Source of the DNA: an uncultured Collinsella sp.
Lineage (GTDB): Bacteria; Actinomycetota; Coriobacteriia; Coriobacteriales; Coriobacteriaceae
Reading direction: 5' to 3'
DNA: 17,793 nucleotides
Assembly: GCA_934646965.1 (NCBI GenBank)
Contig: CAKUEZ010000038.1
Location: forward strand, 1 to 17,793
Below, one piece after another: positions 1-6,655 of the stretch. The position numbers and the translations under genes are program-made. Under the pieces are notes generated by a model. It had not been told where the DNA came from and did not search any database. It saw only the letters and a program-made list of their open reading frames with translations. Every line of letters begins with the position of its first letter. The first letter of the stretch is position 1.

Positions 1-198
1 GTCAAGATCGACTTTGAGGGCTTTAAGTACATCGGCGTGTGGTCTGCCGCCAACGACGCCCCGTTTGTGGCGCTCGAGCCCTGGACTGGTCACACCACCA
101 TGGACACCGAGGACGACGTCTTCGAGCACAAGGTCAACACCATCACCCTGGCCCCCGGCGAGACGGACAAGCGATCCTTTAGCGTCACCCTGCTTTAG
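1..198 (+). CDS. Aldose 1-epimerase family protein, C-terminal fragment
   Basis: Only the last 65 codons are present, read in frame from base 1 to a TAG at 196-198; the start lies upstream of the window. The fragment contains FKYIGVWSA, then PFVALEPWTGHTTMD, and ends in a beta-rich tail with LAPGETDKRSFSVTLL. The LEPW-G segment next to a short Trp-containing strand is typical of the C-terminal end of galactose mutarotase-like (aldose 1-epimerase, LacX-type) proteins, where the Glu acts as catalytic base. The family interconverts alpha and beta anomers of aldoses in the cytoplasm. The fragment is too short to assign a substrate. It is followed 1 nt later by a strong hairpin and a structured repeat. 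Confidence 0.75.
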   Translation, partial: VKIDFEGFKYIGVWSAANDAPFVALEPWTGHTTMDTEDDVFEHKVNTITLAPGETDKRSFSVTLL

Positions 199-199
199 A

Positions 200-347
200 G
201 GTTCCGCCGTTCTACCGAACGGCGGACCAGCCGACGCTGCGCGGGCCGCATTTGGACAATCTGACGTTCAACTTCAAGGGCGCGACCAGAAGGTCAGCGC
301 CCTTTCGTTTCACGTCACCTTGCCTCAAATGCGACCCGCTCGCTGAC
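200..347 (+). repeat. Structured repeat element, copy 1
   Basis: This 148-nt element begins 2 nt after a stop codon and matches the layout of 6267-6413. In order: hairpin H1 (GGT-t-CCGCCGTTC / GAACGGCGG-ACC, 200-228, loop TACC); conserved block GCCGACGCTGC (230-240); outer stem P1 (241-254 with 326-339, 13 of 14 pairs, one C/A mismatch); conserved CAATCTGACGTTCAA (257-271); inner hairpin P3 (276-304, loop AGAA, one bulged A); conserved TTTCACGTCACCTTGC (308-323); conserved CGCTGAC (341-347). TGACGT (262-267) can pair with ACGTCA (312-317) as stem P2. P1, P3 and H1 differ in sequence from the other copy but still pair. I cannot tell whether it acts as RNA (3' UTR, terminator, small RNA) or as DNA. 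There is no U-tract after H1. Confidence 0.75.
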
Positions 348-386
348 GGCGACAAGACATCGGTTTTCTCGTAGTTGTCAAGTGAC

Positions 387-419
387 TGGTGCATTGGGGA
401 CAGGTTTCTTTGCACCAAT
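387..419. repeat. Partial GGGGAC-family repeat (solo arm)
   Basis: Bases 396-417 read GGGGACAGGTTTCTTTGCACCA in two parts, GGGGACAGGTT then TCTTTGCACCA. They match the arm of the palindrome at 4921-4994 at 19 of 22 positions when that arm is read on the opposite strand. A short inverted repeat TGGTGCA / TGCACCA (387-393 and 411-417) brackets it. It looks like a half or degenerate copy of a dispersed palindromic repeat. It lies between the aldose epimerase-like gene and the ABC operon, just upstream of the only promoter-like sequence I see there. Confidence 0.5.
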
Positions 420-442
420 CTCTCATTTACTAGTTCGTTAAC

Positions 443-451
443 TGGTATATA
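443..451 (+). promoter_or_regulatory. Possible extended -10 promoter for ABC operon
   Basis: TGG-TATATA fits an extended -10 (TGnTATAAT-like). The matching -35 position (TCATTT, 423-428) is poor. It would give a leader of about 65 nt before the ATG at 524. The rest of 348-523 shows no ORF or RNA gene that I recognise. Confidence 0.3.
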
Positions 452-523
452 TGCATCATTGAAGGCGCGAAACGCTGTATCCTGTTTTGATATTCGCATA
501 GGATTCAACAGGGAAGGCAGATT

Positions 524-1450
524 ATGCATTCTCCCCAACAAGGCGGCATGCAGACCCAGCCGGTATGCAGCCGTCGCATCTTCTTGGGTAGCGCGCTCGC
601 TGCGAGCGCTACCGTCGTCGCCGGCGCGCTTGCCGGCTGTCAGCGCCCCTCCACGCTGGAAGTAGTTCAGCCCACGACGGGCGGCGGCCGCGACGACCTG
701 TCCGATTCCGTGATCGGCAAGGACAAGATCCGCATTGGCATGGAGGCGGCCTACGCACCGTATAACTGGCAGGTCTCCGAGGCCAGCGAGTTCACGATCC
801 CCATCGATAACGTGCAGGGCGCCTATGCCGACGGCTACGACGTGCAGATCGCCAAGATCGTCTGCAAGGCCCTCGGCGGCGAGCCCGTTGCCGTCAAGCA
901 GAGTTTCTCGGGCCTCATTGATTCTCTCAACAACGGCCAGATCGACCTCATCATCGCCGGCATGAGCGCCACGCCCGAGCGCGAGGAGTCCGTCGGCTTT
1001 TCCGAGCCGTACTTTATCGGCTACTTTGGCCTGTTCGTAAAAGAGGGCTCGCCCTACCAAAACGCAACCAAGCTCAGCGACTTTAGCGGCGCCACGGTAC
1101 TCGGCCAAAAGGACACCATGCTCGATACCGTCATCGACGAGATCCCGGGCGTCGTCCACAAAAACCCGGTCGATTCGGTCCCCACGGTGTTCTCGAACCT
1201 GCTGCAGGGTACGTGCGATGCTGTGACCTACAACACCGAGAACGAGAAGGGCTATATGGCCCAAAATCCGGGCATCGTGCCGATTCAATTTGCCGAGGGC
1301 GAGGGCTTTAAGCAGGAAGTCACGGCAAATGTCGGTTGCCGCAAGGGCTCGGACAAGCTGCTTAAGCTCATCGATAAGACGCTCAAGGGCGTCAGCCAGG
1401 AGGAGCGCGACCAAATGTGGGACGCGTGCCTCGACCGTCAGCCGGCATAG
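524..1450 (+). CDS. Amino-acid ABC transporter substrate-binding lipoprotein
   Basis: This 308-aa extracytoplasmic solute-binding protein is of family 3 (SBP_bac_3), which delivers polar amino acids to a membrane permease. The N-terminus holds SRRIFLG (residues 16-22), a hydrophobic stretch to about residue 35 and the lipobox LAGC with Cys39, so it is probably a lipoprotein. The twin arginines at 17-18 fit a Tat-type signal. The binding domain starts near residue 67 (KDKIRIGMEAAYAPYNW) and includes GLIDSLNNGQIDLIIAGMSATPER and SEPYF segments typical of the family. The ATG at 524 follows a GGGAAGG site; a second ATG at 548 is possible but has no better site. It is the first gene of a three-gene operon, 9 nt before the permease. 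The exact ligand cannot be read from sequence. Confidence 0.92.
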   Translation: MHSPQQGGMQTQPVCSRRIFLGSALAASATVVAGALAGCQRPSTLEVVQPTTGGGRDDLSDSVIGKDKIRIGMEAAYAPYNWQVSEASEFTIPIDNVQGAYADGYDVQIAKIVCKALGGEPVAVKQSFSGLIDSLNNGQIDLIIAGMSATPEREESVGFSEPYFIGYFGLFVKEGSPYQNATKLSDFSGATVLGQKDTMLDTVIDEIPGVVHKNPVDSVPTVFSNLLQGTCDAVTYNTENEKGYMAQNPGIVPIQFAEGEGFKQEVTANVGCRKGSDKLLKLIDKTLKGVSQEERDQMWDACLDRQPA

Positions 1451-1459
1451 GGAGGCAGC

Positions 1460-2608
1460 ATGAAAACCATCAATCGCCTGGCCTCCTTTATCAAGGCCGA
1501 CCATCGTTACGTATACCTGGGCACGAGCGTCATCGCGGCGCTCGGCCTGGCGTTTAGCCAGCGCAACCCCACGCCGCTGAGCTTTTTGGCACCCACCGGT
1601 ATCTTCCAGGACTGCCTTTGGGCAATCCTTTGGGCTTGGATTGCCGTGTCGGCGGCGGCGCTCGTCACCAAGCTCATGCACTGGAGCGACTATCGCGAAA
1701 AGTCGCCGTTCGCATCCGAGCGCTTCCGTCGCGGCGCGCGCCTGGGCTGCTATGTCGTCGTTGCTATCGCGGCGATCTTCTTTATCGACCGCTGCGTCAT
1801 GTCGTTTATCGACCTGGTGCAGGTGAGCATTGTCTCGGACTCCAACCCCAGCGACTTTTTGTCGAGCCTGGTCTACATGACCTATAAGAGCGGCGACTTC
1901 TTTATCCGCGGTATCGAGATCACCATCGCGCTTGCCACCTTCGGCACCGTCATCGCCTTCTTCCTGGCGCTGCTCTTCGTGTTTTTGCGCATCCAGACGT
2001 TCGACCGCGTGGATAACGACCTGGTGCGCTTCTTTAAGAGCATCGGCCGCGGCTTTGCAACGGTCTACTCCACCATCGTGCGCGGTACGCCCATGATGGT
2101 CCAGGGCCTGCTTATCTACTATGCGGGCTTTACCGTTTTGCGCGGCATGGGCTTCGAGACCGCCCAGGCCAACCAGATCTGGAGCACCTTCACCGCCGGC
2201 CTCGTCACCATTTCGCTCAACTCCACCGCCTACATGATGGAGGTCCTGCGCGGTGGTATCGAGTCCATCGATCCCGGCCAGGCCGAGGCGGCGCGCTCGC
2301 TGGGTCTGTCGCAGTGGCAGGCCATGCGCAAGGTCGTGTTCCCCCAGGGCATTAAAAACGCGATCCCCGCACTCACCAACGAGCTCATCATCAACATCAA
2401 GGACTCGTCGGTGCTTTCGGTTATCGGCGTGTTCGACCTCATGTACGCCACCACCACCGTCGCCGGCGTGTACTACCGCCAAATGGAGGTCTACTGCGTG
2501 GCGCTCGTGGTCTACCTGATCCTGACGCTCGTGGCGAGCCGCCTGCTCGAGGCCTTTGGCAAAAAGCTCGGCGCCGAGGCCCCGGCCACGCTGCCCAGCT
2601 CCAACTAG
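1460..2608 (+). CDS. Amino-acid ABC transporter permease
   Basis: This 382-aa inner-membrane permease is of the His/Glu/Gln/Arg/opine (HEQRO) type. The canonical domain lies at about 150-363, with helices near 150-176, 207-228, 240-262, 316-335 and 341-363. The cytoplasmic EAA loop that contacts the ATPase is at 276-300 ([20 protein letters not shown]). Ahead of it are about 140 extra residues with three likely membrane segments (near 18-32, 53-71 and 96-114), making it longer than the usual 215-240 aa permease. A GGGAGG site sits just before the ATG. With a single permease gene in the operon, it probably works as a homodimer. Confidence 0.92.
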   Translation: MKTINRLASFIKADHRYVYLGTSVIAALGLAFSQRNPTPLSFLAPTGIFQDCLWAILWAWIAVSAAALVTKLMHWSDYREKSPFASERFRRGARLGCYVVVAIAAIFFIDRCVMSFIDLVQVSIVSDSNPSDFLSSLVYMTYKSGDFFIRGIEITIALATFGTVIAFFLALLFVFLRIQTFDRVDNDLVRFFKSIGRGFATVYSTIVRGTPMMVQGLLIYYAGFTVLRGMGFETAQANQIWSTFTAGLVTISLNSTAYMMEVLRGGIESIDPGQAEAARSLGLSQWQAMRKVVFPQGIKNAIPALTNELIINIKDSSVLSVIGVFDLMYATTTVAGVYYRQMEVYCVALVVYLILTLVASRLLEAFGKKLGAEAPATLPSSN

Positions 2609-2630
2609 GCTCAAGACGAGGAGATTCATC

Positions 2631-3416
2631 ATGGCAGATACCGCCACTACCGGCGCCGCGGCCGCCGTACAGACCAATGAGCCGCTCATCCGCGTCGAGG
2701 GCCTGCGCAAGAGCTTCGGCTCGCTCGAGGTGCTCAAGGGCATCGACCTGTCCGTTAACCCCGGCGAGGTCGTCACCATTATTGGCGCCTCGGGTTCGGG
2801 CAAGTCGACCTTCCTGCGCTGCCTCAACCTGCTCGAGACCCCGGATGCGGGCCACATCTGGTTCCACGGCCAGGACCTCACAGCCGAGCGCTGCAATATC
2901 AACAAGCTGCGCGAGGACATCGGCATGGTGTTCCAGGGCTTTAACCTGTTCAACAACATGGACGTGCTCGACAACTGCACGCTCGCGCCCGTCACGCTCA
3001 AAAAGATGAGCAAGGCCGAGGCCGAAAAGGTCGCGATGGAGCATCTGACGAGCGTGGGGCTTGAGAAGTTCGCACACGCCGCCGTGGGTCGCCTGTCCGG
3101 CGGCCAAAAGCAGCGCGTGGCCATCGCCCGCGCCCTGTGCATGAATCCGCAGATCATGCTGTTCGACGAGCCGACCTCCGCACTCGACCCCGAGATCGTG
3201 GGCGAGGTGCTCGAGGTCATGCGCAAGCTCGCCGCCGACGGCATGACCATGGTCGTCGTCACGCACGAGATGGCCTTTGCCCGCACCGTGTCCGACCGCG
3301 TGGTCTTTATGGACAAGGGCGTGGTGCTCGAGGACGCAGCGCCGGCGGAGCTCTTCGGCAATCCAAAGCACCAGCGCACCCGCGAGTTCCTCTCGCGCTA
3401 TCTTGAGGACAAATAA
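2631..3416 (+). CDS. Amino-acid ABC transporter ATP-binding protein
   Basis: This 261-aa ATPase is of the GlnQ/HisP class and powers the uptake system encoded just upstream. Visible motifs are Walker [10 protein letters not shown] (52-60), Q-loop Gln102, signature LSGGQ (155-159), Walker B IMLFDE (175-180), D-loop SALDPE and switch His212. The ATG at 2631 is chosen because a GAGGAG site lies at 2618-2623 and the alignable domain begins shortly after ([12 protein letters not shown]). The open frame continues upstream to 2556, but that would overlap the permease end and lacks a site. The first 18 residues are a low-complexity Ala/Thr tail. It is the last gene of the operon. Confidence 0.95.
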   Translation: MADTATTGAAAAVQTNEPLIRVEGLRKSFGSLEVLKGIDLSVNPGEVVTIIGASGSGKSTFLRCLNLLETPDAGHIWFHGQDLTAERCNINKLREDIGMVFQGFNLFNNMDVLDNCTLAPVTLKKMSKAEAEKVAMEHLTSVGLEKFAHAAVGRLSGGQKQRVAIARALCMNPQIMLFDEPTSALDPEIVGEVLEVMRKLAADGMTMVVVTHEMAFARTVSDRVVFMDKGVVLEDAAPAELFGNPKHQRTREFLSRYLEDK

Positions 3417-3440
3417 CCGACCGCAAATGCGTGAACGATG

Positions 3441-3463
3441 GGGCCGCTCCCGTGGGGCGGCCC
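3441..3463 (+). terminator. Hairpin after ABC operon
   Basis: GGGCCGCTCC, loop CGT, GGGGCGGCCC forms a 10-bp stem with one G-U pair, 24 nt after the ATPase stop. It is followed by TCGTCGTC rather than a U-tract, so it is a weak intrinsic terminator or a stem that protects the mRNA end. Confidence 0.45.
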
Positions 3464-3488
3464 TCGTCGTCACAATCGAAAGGATGTC

Positions 3489-4904
3489 ATGGCCGAGGTT
3501 TGGCGCTTTTTTGCGCATGAGGATGATTTTGCCGATATAGACGAGGCCGGGGCGTGCGAACGCTTGGGCCGTGTGCTGTCGTTTCCGACGATTTCGAGCA
3601 TGAATGCCGAGGCGGTGGACTGGCGGCCCTTCGACGACCTGCGTGCCTATATGCAGCAGGCCTGGCCGCGCGTGTTCGCGGCGGGCGAGGTTGAGCTTAT
3701 CGACCATTCGCTGTTGGTGACGCTTGCCGGCTCCGACCCTGCGCTCAAGCCCGTCATGCTCATGGGCCATATGGACGTGGTCCCCGTGGTGCCGGGCACC
3801 GAGGCCGACTGGACACATGCCCCCTTTAGCGGACACGTGGACGACACCTACATTTGGGGTCGTGGCGCAATCGACATGAAAGACCAGGTCGTGGGCATTC
3901 TCGAGGCGGTTGAATATGCGCTGGCGCACGGTTGGCAGCATGAGCGCACATTGCTGCTGGCCTTTGGCCAGGACGAGGAGACCACGCAGTACGGTGCTGG
4001 TGTCATCGGTCGCGCCCTTGAGGAGCGCGGTGTTGAGCTTGAGTACCTGATCGACGAGGGCGACTATCGCATCGTTCCGGCTGCCGAGTACAGCGCGGGC
4101 GAGGGCTGGCTTATGCATGCCGACCTGGCTGAGAAGGGCTACGCCGATATTGTGCTCAAGACGAAGAGCGAGGGCGGGCACTCGTCCAACCCCTACGGCG
4201 GCACATCGCTCGAGGTGCTCAGCCGCGCTATCGCCGCAATCTGCGATATCGAATGGCCGACGCGTGTGACCGACTTGCTTGCCGCACAGCTCGTCGAGCT
4301 GGGGCTCTACACTGCCGACGAAATCGCTTCCAACGGGGACGCCATCGTGCGCGATTGTCTCGCCAGCAAGAAGCTCTACCCGCTCGTGACGACCACCTGC
4401 GCGCCCACCCAGATCGAGGGTGGCAGCACCGGCGCCAACGTGATGCCGCAGGATATGTGGGCCAACATCAACTTTCGCATGCTCGAGGGTACGAGCGTGG
4501 CTGACGTCGTGGCGCGCTGCCGCGAGGCCGTTGCCGAGGCGGGTCTTGACGGGCGCGTCGAGGTCGAGCTCGGCCCCGGCAGCTCCGAGCCCTCGCCGTC
4601 CCCGCGCATCGGCGGGTCGGGGCTCGAGGCTGTACGCGCCATCGCCGCCCGCTACTTCCGCGATCCAAAGGGGACGGAGGAAAACAGATCATCCGAGCCG
4701 CTGGCGATTGTCCCCTCGACCGTGATCGGCGCGACCGACGCCGCCAACTATCAGCGCATTTGTCCGGAGTGCATTCGCTTCTCGGCCTTTGTAGTTGATG
4801 ACGACGAGTGCGACCGCGGCGTCCACGGCACCAACGAGCGCATCACCCGCCGCGCCTACCTCCAAGGCGTCCGCTTCCTCATCGCCCTGCTTCAGACGCT
4901 CTAG
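3489..4904 (+). CDS. M20 family metallopeptidase (carboxypeptidase-like)
   Basis: This 471-aa cytoplasmic zinc hydrolase is of the M20/M28 clan, closest in style to the CPS1/PM20D1 carboxypeptidase branch. Di-zinc ligands and catalytic residues are visible: MGHMDVVP (His94, Asp96), WGRGAIDMKD (Asp129 bridging), GQDEET (Glu163 general base, Glu164), DEGD (Asp189) and the C-terminal GVHGTNERI (His446). The dimerisation lid domain lies at about 215-375 and includes EGGHSSNPYGG. Expected activity is cleavage of small peptides or N-acyl amino acids; the substrate is not readable. The ATG at 3489 follows AAAGGA; the frame is open to 3438 but that start lacks a site. The gene follows the amino-acid transporter by 72 nt with a hairpin between, so a functional link is plausible but transcription may be separate. 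Bases 4670-4715 carry a GGGGAC...GTCCCC pair, treated as a finding. Confidence 0.88.
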   Translation: MAEVWRFFAHEDDFADIDEAGACERLGRVLSFPTISSMNAEAVDWRPFDDLRAYMQQAWPRVFAAGEVELIDHSLLVTLAGSDPALKPVMLMGHMDVVPVVPGTEADWTHAPFSGHVDDTYIWGRGAIDMKDQVVGILEAVEYALAHGWQHERTLLLAFGQDEETTQYGAGVIGRALEERGVELEYLIDEGDYRIVPAAEYSAGEGWLMHADLAEKGYADIVLKTKSEGGHSSNPYGGTSLEVLSRAIAAICDIEWPTRVTDLLAAQLVELGLYTADEIASNGDAIVRDCLASKKLYPLVTTTCAPTQIEGGSTGANVMPQDMWANINFRMLEGTSVADVVARCREAVAEAGLDGRVEVELGPGSSEPSPSPRIGGSGLEAVRAIAARYFRDPKGTEENRSSEPLAIVPSTVIGATDAANYQRICPECIRFSAFVVDDDECDRGVHGTNERITRRAYLQGVRFLIALLQTL

Positions 4905-4920
4905 CAAAAAATCAACCCTT

Positions 4921-4994
4921 TGGCGCCGCGGGTCAGGTTACTTTGCACCATTTGGATGCGATTTGGTGCAAACTAACCTGACCCCGCGGCACCA
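4921..4994. repeat. Long palindrome of the GGGGTCAGGTT type
   Basis: Arms 4921-4950 and 4964-4994 pair over about 30 bp with two mismatches and one extra base, around a 13-nt loop TTTGGATGCGATT. The arm core reads GGGTCAGGTTACTTTGCACC on the top strand, and its mirror gives GGGGTCAGGTTAGTTTGCA on the other. It is closely related to the partial copy at 387-419. It starts 16 nt after the peptidase stop, so it may also end that transcript. Confidence 0.75.
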
Positions 4995-5196
4995 ATCATT
5001 CCGTGCGGGTTATATGCAGGTTTGCCTGCGCACGCTATCATGTATGGGTTAGACCACAACTATGTACCCCATACGCGAAGGGATGCGCATGTATCTGAAG
5101 ATCGACATGTTCTAGCCGGGCTTACCCCCACAGCGGCGCCGTGCGCCCCATCAACTCTGCCGATTTTCACCTTCACGCATATAAAGGAGTCCCGCC
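4995..5196 (+). promoter_or_regulatory. prfA leader region with two hairpins
   Basis: This 202-nt region lies between the palindrome and prfA. It holds an outer/inner hairpin (CGTGCG 5002-5007 with CGCACG 5029-5034; inner GCAGG/CCTGC), a weak -10-like TATCAT at 5036-5041 with a poor -35, and a second stem (GTATGGGT 5042-5049 with ACCCCATAC 5066-5074). A 10-codon ORF follows. No rpmE or rho, which often precede prfA in Actinobacteria, is visible here. Confidence 0.3.
5083..5115 (+). CDS. Possible 10-codon leader ORF
   Basis: ATG at 5083 (or 5089) to TAG at 5113 encodes MRMYLKIDMF. A GAAGGG site at 5077-5082 is well placed for the second ATG (six bases). Its codons (CTG, AAG, ATC, GAC, TTC) match the host bias. 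It could be a leader peptide for prfA or chance; it resembles no known protein. Confidence 0.2.
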   Translation: MRMYLKIDMF

Positions 5197-6264
5197 ATGC
5201 GCGACAAGCTCGAAAAGATCATCAAGGCCTACGAGGAGCTCGAGAAGAAGCTCTCCGACCCGGCCGTCGCCTCCGACATCAAGGAGTTCACGCGTCTCAA
5301 CAAGGAGTACGCGCACCAGTCCGACCTCATCGCCGCCTCGCGCGAGTACATCGGCGCGCTCGATGACATCGAGGCCGCCAAGGAGATGCTCCGCGACACC
5401 ACCGACGCGGACGAGAAGGAGATGCTCCAGATGGACATCTCCGAGAACGAGGAGAAGCTTCCCCAGCTCGAGGAAGATATCAAGTACATGCTCATCCCGA
5501 GCGACCCCAACGACGACAAGAACACCATTGTCGAGATCCGCTCCGCTGCCGGTGGCGACGAGGCCGCCATCTTTGCCGGCGACCTGTACAAGATGTATCA
5601 GCGCTTCTGCGAGTCGCGCGGCTGGAAGACCACCGTGCTCGACTCTAGCCCCAGCGAGGCCGGCGGCTTTAAGTCCATCGAGTTCAAGGTCGAGGGCGAC
5701 CGCGTCTACTCGGTCATGAAGTTCGAGTCCGGCGTCCATCGCGTCCAGCGCGTCCCCAAGACCGAGTCCCAGGGCCGCATCCAGACCTCCACGGCTACCG
5801 TCGCCGTGCTTCCCGAGGCCGAGGAGATCGACGTCCAGATCAACCAGTCCGACCTGCGCATCGACACTTACTGCGCCTCCGGCCCTGGTGGTCAGTGCGT
5901 TAACACTACCTACTCCGCCGTCCGCATTACCCACCTGCCCACCAACACCGTGGTGCAGTCGCAGGAGCAGCGCTCCCAGATCCAGAACCGCGAGGTCTGC
6001 ATGCAGATGCTGCGCGCCCGTCTGTACGAGATGGAGCTCGAGAAGCAGCAGGCTGAGCTTGGCGCCGAGCGCCAGAGCCAGATCGGCCACGGCAACCGTT
6101 CCGAGAAGATCCGTACCTACAACCAGCCCCAGGACCGCGTGACCGATCACCGCATCGGCTTCAACTCCACCTACAACGGCGTCCTCCTGGGCGACCAGCT
6201 CGGCACCGTCATCGAGGCACTAGCCGCCGCCGAGCGAGCCGAGAAGCTGGCACAGGCTGTGTAG
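5197..6264 (+). CDS. prfA: Peptide chain release factor 1
   Basis: This 355-aa RF1 recognises UAA and UAG in the ribosomal A site and triggers hydrolysis of the finished peptide from tRNA. Its length matches the family. The codon-recognition tripeptide of RF1 type is PKT at 187-189 within RVPKTESQGRIQTS (E. coli has PAT), which separates it from RF2 (SPF). The catalytic GGQ is at 231-233 in SGPGGQCVNTTYSAVR, where the Gln is the residue methylated by PrmC. An N-terminal coiled coil covers about 1-100. The start follows AAAGGAG. Its usual partner prmC lies 2.2 kb downstream rather than adjacent, separated by the repeat/MFS block. Confidence 0.97.
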   Translation: MRDKLEKIIKAYEELEKKLSDPAVASDIKEFTRLNKEYAHQSDLIAASREYIGALDDIEAAKEMLRDTTDADEKEMLQMDISENEEKLPQLEEDIKYMLIPSDPNDDKNTIVEIRSAAGGDEAAIFAGDLYKMYQRFCESRGWKTTVLDSSPSEAGGFKSIEFKVEGDRVYSVMKFESGVHRVQRVPKTESQGRIQTSTATVAVLPEAEEIDVQINQSDLRIDTYCASGPGGQCVNTTYSAVRITHLPTNTVVQSQEQRSQIQNREVCMQMLRARLYEMELEKQQAELGAERQSQIGHGNRSEKIRTYNQPQDRVTDHRIGFNSTYNGVLLGDQLGTVIEALAAAERAEKLAQAV

Positions 6265-6266
6265 GG

Positions 6267-6413
6267 GGTTACGCGGTTTTACAAACCGCGTAACCGGCCG
6301 ACGCTGCAAACGCCCCTAAGCGGCAATCTGACGTTCAATCGTCGGTCGCGTACCAAAGTACGCTTCCCTCCTCTTTCACGTCACCTTGCTCGCTTAGGGG
6401 CGTTTTCGCTGAC
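6267..6413 (+). repeat. Structured repeat element, copy 2
   Basis: This 147-nt element begins 2 nt after the prfA stop. H1 is a perfect 13-bp hairpin (GGTTACGCGGTTT / AAACCGCGTAACC, loop TAC, 6267-6295). Then come GCCGACGCTGC (6297-6307), P1 AAACGCCCCTAAGCG (6308-6322) pairing perfectly with CGCTTAGGGGCGTTT (6391-6405), CAATCTGACGTTCAA (6324-6338), inner hairpin GCGTAC-CAAA-GTACGC (6348-6363), TTTCACGTCACCTTGC (6374-6389) and CGCTGAC (6407-6413). All conserved blocks are identical to copy 1 (200-347) in the same order and spacing, while the stems are unrelated in sequence. A TTTT run (6403-6406) lies at the very end of P1, so the P1 stem could serve as a terminator in this copy. Confidence 0.78.
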
Positions 6414-6459
6414 TTATGCTCAACCTGCGGCGTTGCCTTGGTTCAGGGTGCAATAAATT

Positions 6460-6523
6460 GAGAGTGGATAATCTCCCACTTTTTGCGTTCATTGCTGTCC
6501 AAAGTGGGAGATTATCCACTCTC
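6460..6523. repeat. Long perfect palindrome (23-bp arms)
   Basis: GAGAGTGGATAATCTCCCAC+TTT (6460-6482) is perfectly complementary to 6501-6523, around an 18-nt loop. A further partial arm, ATCCACTCTCATTT, occurs at 6543-6556. There is no coding potential. It resembles a non-autonomous palindromic repeat of the same style as those at 4921, 6567 and 7980, but with a different arm sequence. Confidence 0.7.
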
Positions 6524-6566
6524 GTGAGGTGAGTGTCCGAAAATCCACTCTCATTTCGGCTTGGGT

Positions 6567-6641
6567 GGCTATTTTGGGACGGGGCTATTTTGACTACTTT
6601 GCATGTAAAAGTAGTCAAAATAGCCCCGTCCCAAAATAGTC
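6567..6641. repeat. Long palindrome (34-bp arms) before MFS gene
   Basis: Arms 6567-6600 and 6608-6641 pair along all 34 positions with one G-T pair, around loop GCATGTA. The left arm holds a direct repeat GGCTATTTTG separated by GGACG, with the core GGGACGGGGC. It ends about 4 nt before the AGGAG site of the MFS gene. If transcribed it would be a very stable hairpin right against that ribosome-binding site. Confidence 0.75.
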
Positions 6642-6655
6642 GTTAGGAGTGCCAA

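Noticed and set aside
212..3379. 1055-aa open frame on the minus strand, and similar long minus-strand frames at 2439-4181, 5173-6150, 12141-13754 and 13748-15688
   Set aside because: These mirror clear + strand genes with known motifs. In high-GC DNA the antisense frame stays open because of third-position bias. Their translations are low-complexity (Arg/His/Asp/Gly-rich) with no recognisable domains.
6394..6618. 74-aa minus-strand frame across the palindromes
   Set aside because: It lies over two long inverted repeats and the structured element, so its sequence is dictated by those repeats; no start site or domain is visible.
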